6,757 bases of DNA from Pyrinomonadaceae bacterium (lineage in GTDB: Bacteria; Acidobacteriota; Blastocatellia; Pyrinomonadales; Pyrinomonadaceae), in the NCBI GenBank assembly GCA_013812565.1, contig JACCTF010001058.1, positions 1-6,757 of the forward strand, given 5' to 3'. A program made the position numbers and the translations under genes. The first letter of the stretch is position 1. Each line of letters begins with the position of its first letter. The notes beneath the pieces were generated by a model. It worked only from the letters and a program-made list of their open reading frames with translations. It made no database searches and had not been told where the DNA came from. Of the stretch, positions 5,570 to 6,757 are shown in pieces.

Positions 5570-6757
5570 ATGTTCGAGTCACTATCCGATAAATTAAAAC
5601 GTACCTTAAAGAATCTTCGTGGCGAGGGAGTGCTCCGCCCGGAGCACGTCGATGCCGCGTTGCGTGAGATTCGTCTGGCGCTGCTTGAGGCTGATGTCAA
5701 CTATAAGGTCGCCAAAGACTTCATTCAGTCGGTGCGTGAGAAGGCCGAGGGCCAACAGGTTTGGCAAGAACTAAAGCCTTCGGAGCAAGTTGTCAAAATC
5801 GTCTACGATGAACTCGTCGAGTTGCTCGGCGGTCAATCTTCCCGCCTCGTCTTCACAAAGACCATTCCAAATGTGGTGATGATCGTCGGCCTTCAGGGTT
5901 CGGGCAAAACGACCTCGACGGGCAAGATCGCATTGTGGCTCGCCAAGAACGAAGGGCGTAAGCCGCTCTTGCTGTCCACGGACGTTTACCGCCCGGCTGC
6001 ACGCGAACAGTTGAAGGTTATCGCTAAAGCTACTGGGCAAACGATCTTTGAATTACCAGAGACAAACGATCCACTGACATTAACGCGCGAAGCATACCTG
6101 CACGCGCAGCAGACGGGTTATGACACTCTGCTCATTGACACCGCCGGACGGTTGCACATCGACGATCAGTTGATGGATGAGCTGGTTCAGATTAAGGCGG
6201 CGACGCGCCCAGTTGAAATATTGTTTGTCGCTGACGCCATGACGGGCCAGGACGCTGTGCGTTCTGCCGAAGAGTTTCACCGGCAGGTGGGCATCACCGG
6301 CGTGGTCTTGACGAAGATGGACGGCGACGCGCGCGGCGGCGCGGCGCTTTCGATCAAACAGGTTACGGGGCAGCCCGTCAAGTTTGTCGGAGTTGGCGAG
6401 AAGTACGACGCTCTGGAGCCGTTCTACCCGGATCGCATCTCTCAACGCATCCTCGGCATGGGCGACGTGTTGTCGTTGATTGAAGAGGTTCAATCCAAAG
6501 TTGATCGCACGGAAGCCGAAGAACAACTAAAGAAGCTACAGAAGAATGAATTTACGCTTGATGACTTTCGCAGCCAGTTGCGGCAGGTGAAGAAACTCGG
6601 CTCGTTTTCAAAGATTATGAAACTGCTGCCCGATCAGCTTCTCGGCGGAATGGGAATGCCGGAGCTGAACGAAGAACAATCTGAGCAGATCGAGCAGGAA
6701 CTTCGTCGCACCGAAGCGATCATCGGTTCGATGACTCCACAGGAGCGCACCGATCAC
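5570..6757 (+). CDS. ffh: signal recognition particle GTPase Ffh, cut by window edge
   Basis: The first 396 residues of Ffh are present, in frame to the last base with no stop. Ffh binds 4.5S RNA and signal sequences on ribosomes, then docks with FtsY to deliver membrane and secreted proteins. The N domain (about 1-95) begins MFESLSDKL. The G domain carries GLQGSGKTT (107-115, nucleotide binding), DVYRPAA (138-144), DTAGR (190-194), TKMD (248-251, guanine recognition) and GVGEKYDALEPFYPDR (274-289). The methionine-rich M domain begins near 300. The GSG-type RNA-binding motif and C-terminal methionines would follow beyond the window, roughly 50-60 residues more. The start is secure: an in-frame TAA at 5561-5563 lies just upstream and the N-terminus matches the family. 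There is no Shine-Dalgarno in front of the ATG, which is unusual for so highly needed a gene. All GTPase motifs are intact. Confidence 0.97.
   Translation, partial: MFESLSDKLKRTLKNLRGEGVLRPEHVDAALREIRLALLEADVNYKVAKDFIQSVREKAEGQQVWQELKPSEQVVKIVYDELVELLGGQSSRLVFTKTIPNVVMIVGLQGSGKTTSTGKIALWLAKNEGRKPLLLSTDVYRPAAREQLKVIAKATGQTIFELPETNDPLTLTREAYLHAQQTGYDTLLIDTAGRLHIDDQLMDELVQIKAATRPVEILFVADAMTGQDAVRSAEEFHRQVGITGVVLTKMDGDARGGAALSIKQVTGQPVKFVGVGEKYDALEPFYPDRISQRILGMGDVLSLIEEVQSKVDRTEAEEQLKKLQKNEFTLDDFRSQLRQVKKLGSFSKIMKLLPDQLLGGMGMPELNEEQSEQIEQELRRTEAIIGSMTPQERTDH

Noticed and set aside
5771..6526. Two minus-strand frames of 89 and 148 codons opposite ffh
   Set aside because: They are shadows of the conserved ffh coding strand, with no recognisable protein features.
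1..6757. CRISPR array, tRNA, rRNA, toxin-antitoxin or defence cassette
   Set aside because: I looked for repeat-spacer periodicity, tRNA-like cloverleaf segments and small paired genes and found none. The gaps are short and accounted for.

Overview
The window is bacterial chromosomal DNA of mid to moderately high GC content. It carries ordinary housekeeping and catabolic genes, plus one insertion sequence and one unusual low-complexity secreted protein. A member of the Acidobacteriota, perhaps Blastocatellia, is my best guess. It rests on remembered similarity of the secreted protein's beta-rich core to proteins of that group and on the AtuA-like/carboxylase pairing. No marker in the window proves it.

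Layout. The left two thirds is read entirely from the minus strand, so the biological order runs from high to low coordinates. First comes an acyl-CoA carboxylase carboxyltransferase subunit (2471-4132). A 374-bp gene-free gap follows. Next is a GTG-started secreted protein of 431 residues (801-2096), rich in Thr/Ser/Gly with four arginine clusters. A 180-bp gap follows, with a strong minus-strand hairpin at 685-726. Last is the N-terminal 206 residues of an AtuA/DUF1446-family protein, cut by the window edge (1-620). To the right lies a complete ISAs1-family insertion sequence (4230-5481) with 18-bp perfect terminal inverted repeats and an intact DDE transposase on the minus strand. Beyond it, ffh (5570 to the end, plus strand) encodes the first 396 residues of the signal recognition particle GTPase. 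It has a near-consensus sigma-70 promoter just outside the insertion sequence.

How the genes fit together. AtuA-like proteins and carboxyltransferase subunits occur together in acyclic terpene and branched acyl-CoA catabolism, so these two genes probably serve one pathway. They are separated here by the secreted-protein gene, which has its own good ribosome binding site and no obvious link to acyl-CoA chemistry. The insertion sequence sits in what would otherwise be a divergent intergenic region of about 180 bp between the carboxylase gene and ffh. It appears to have spared the ffh promoter but may have replaced upstream promoter elements of the carboxylase gene.

I see no CRISPR array, tRNA, rRNA, defence cassette or clearly new multi-gene system. 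The features most worth a second look are the secreted arginine-cluster protein, the minus-strand hairpin whose imperfect pairs are all G-U wobbles, the transposase leader hairpin that covers its ribosome binding site, and the missing target-site duplication of the insertion sequence.
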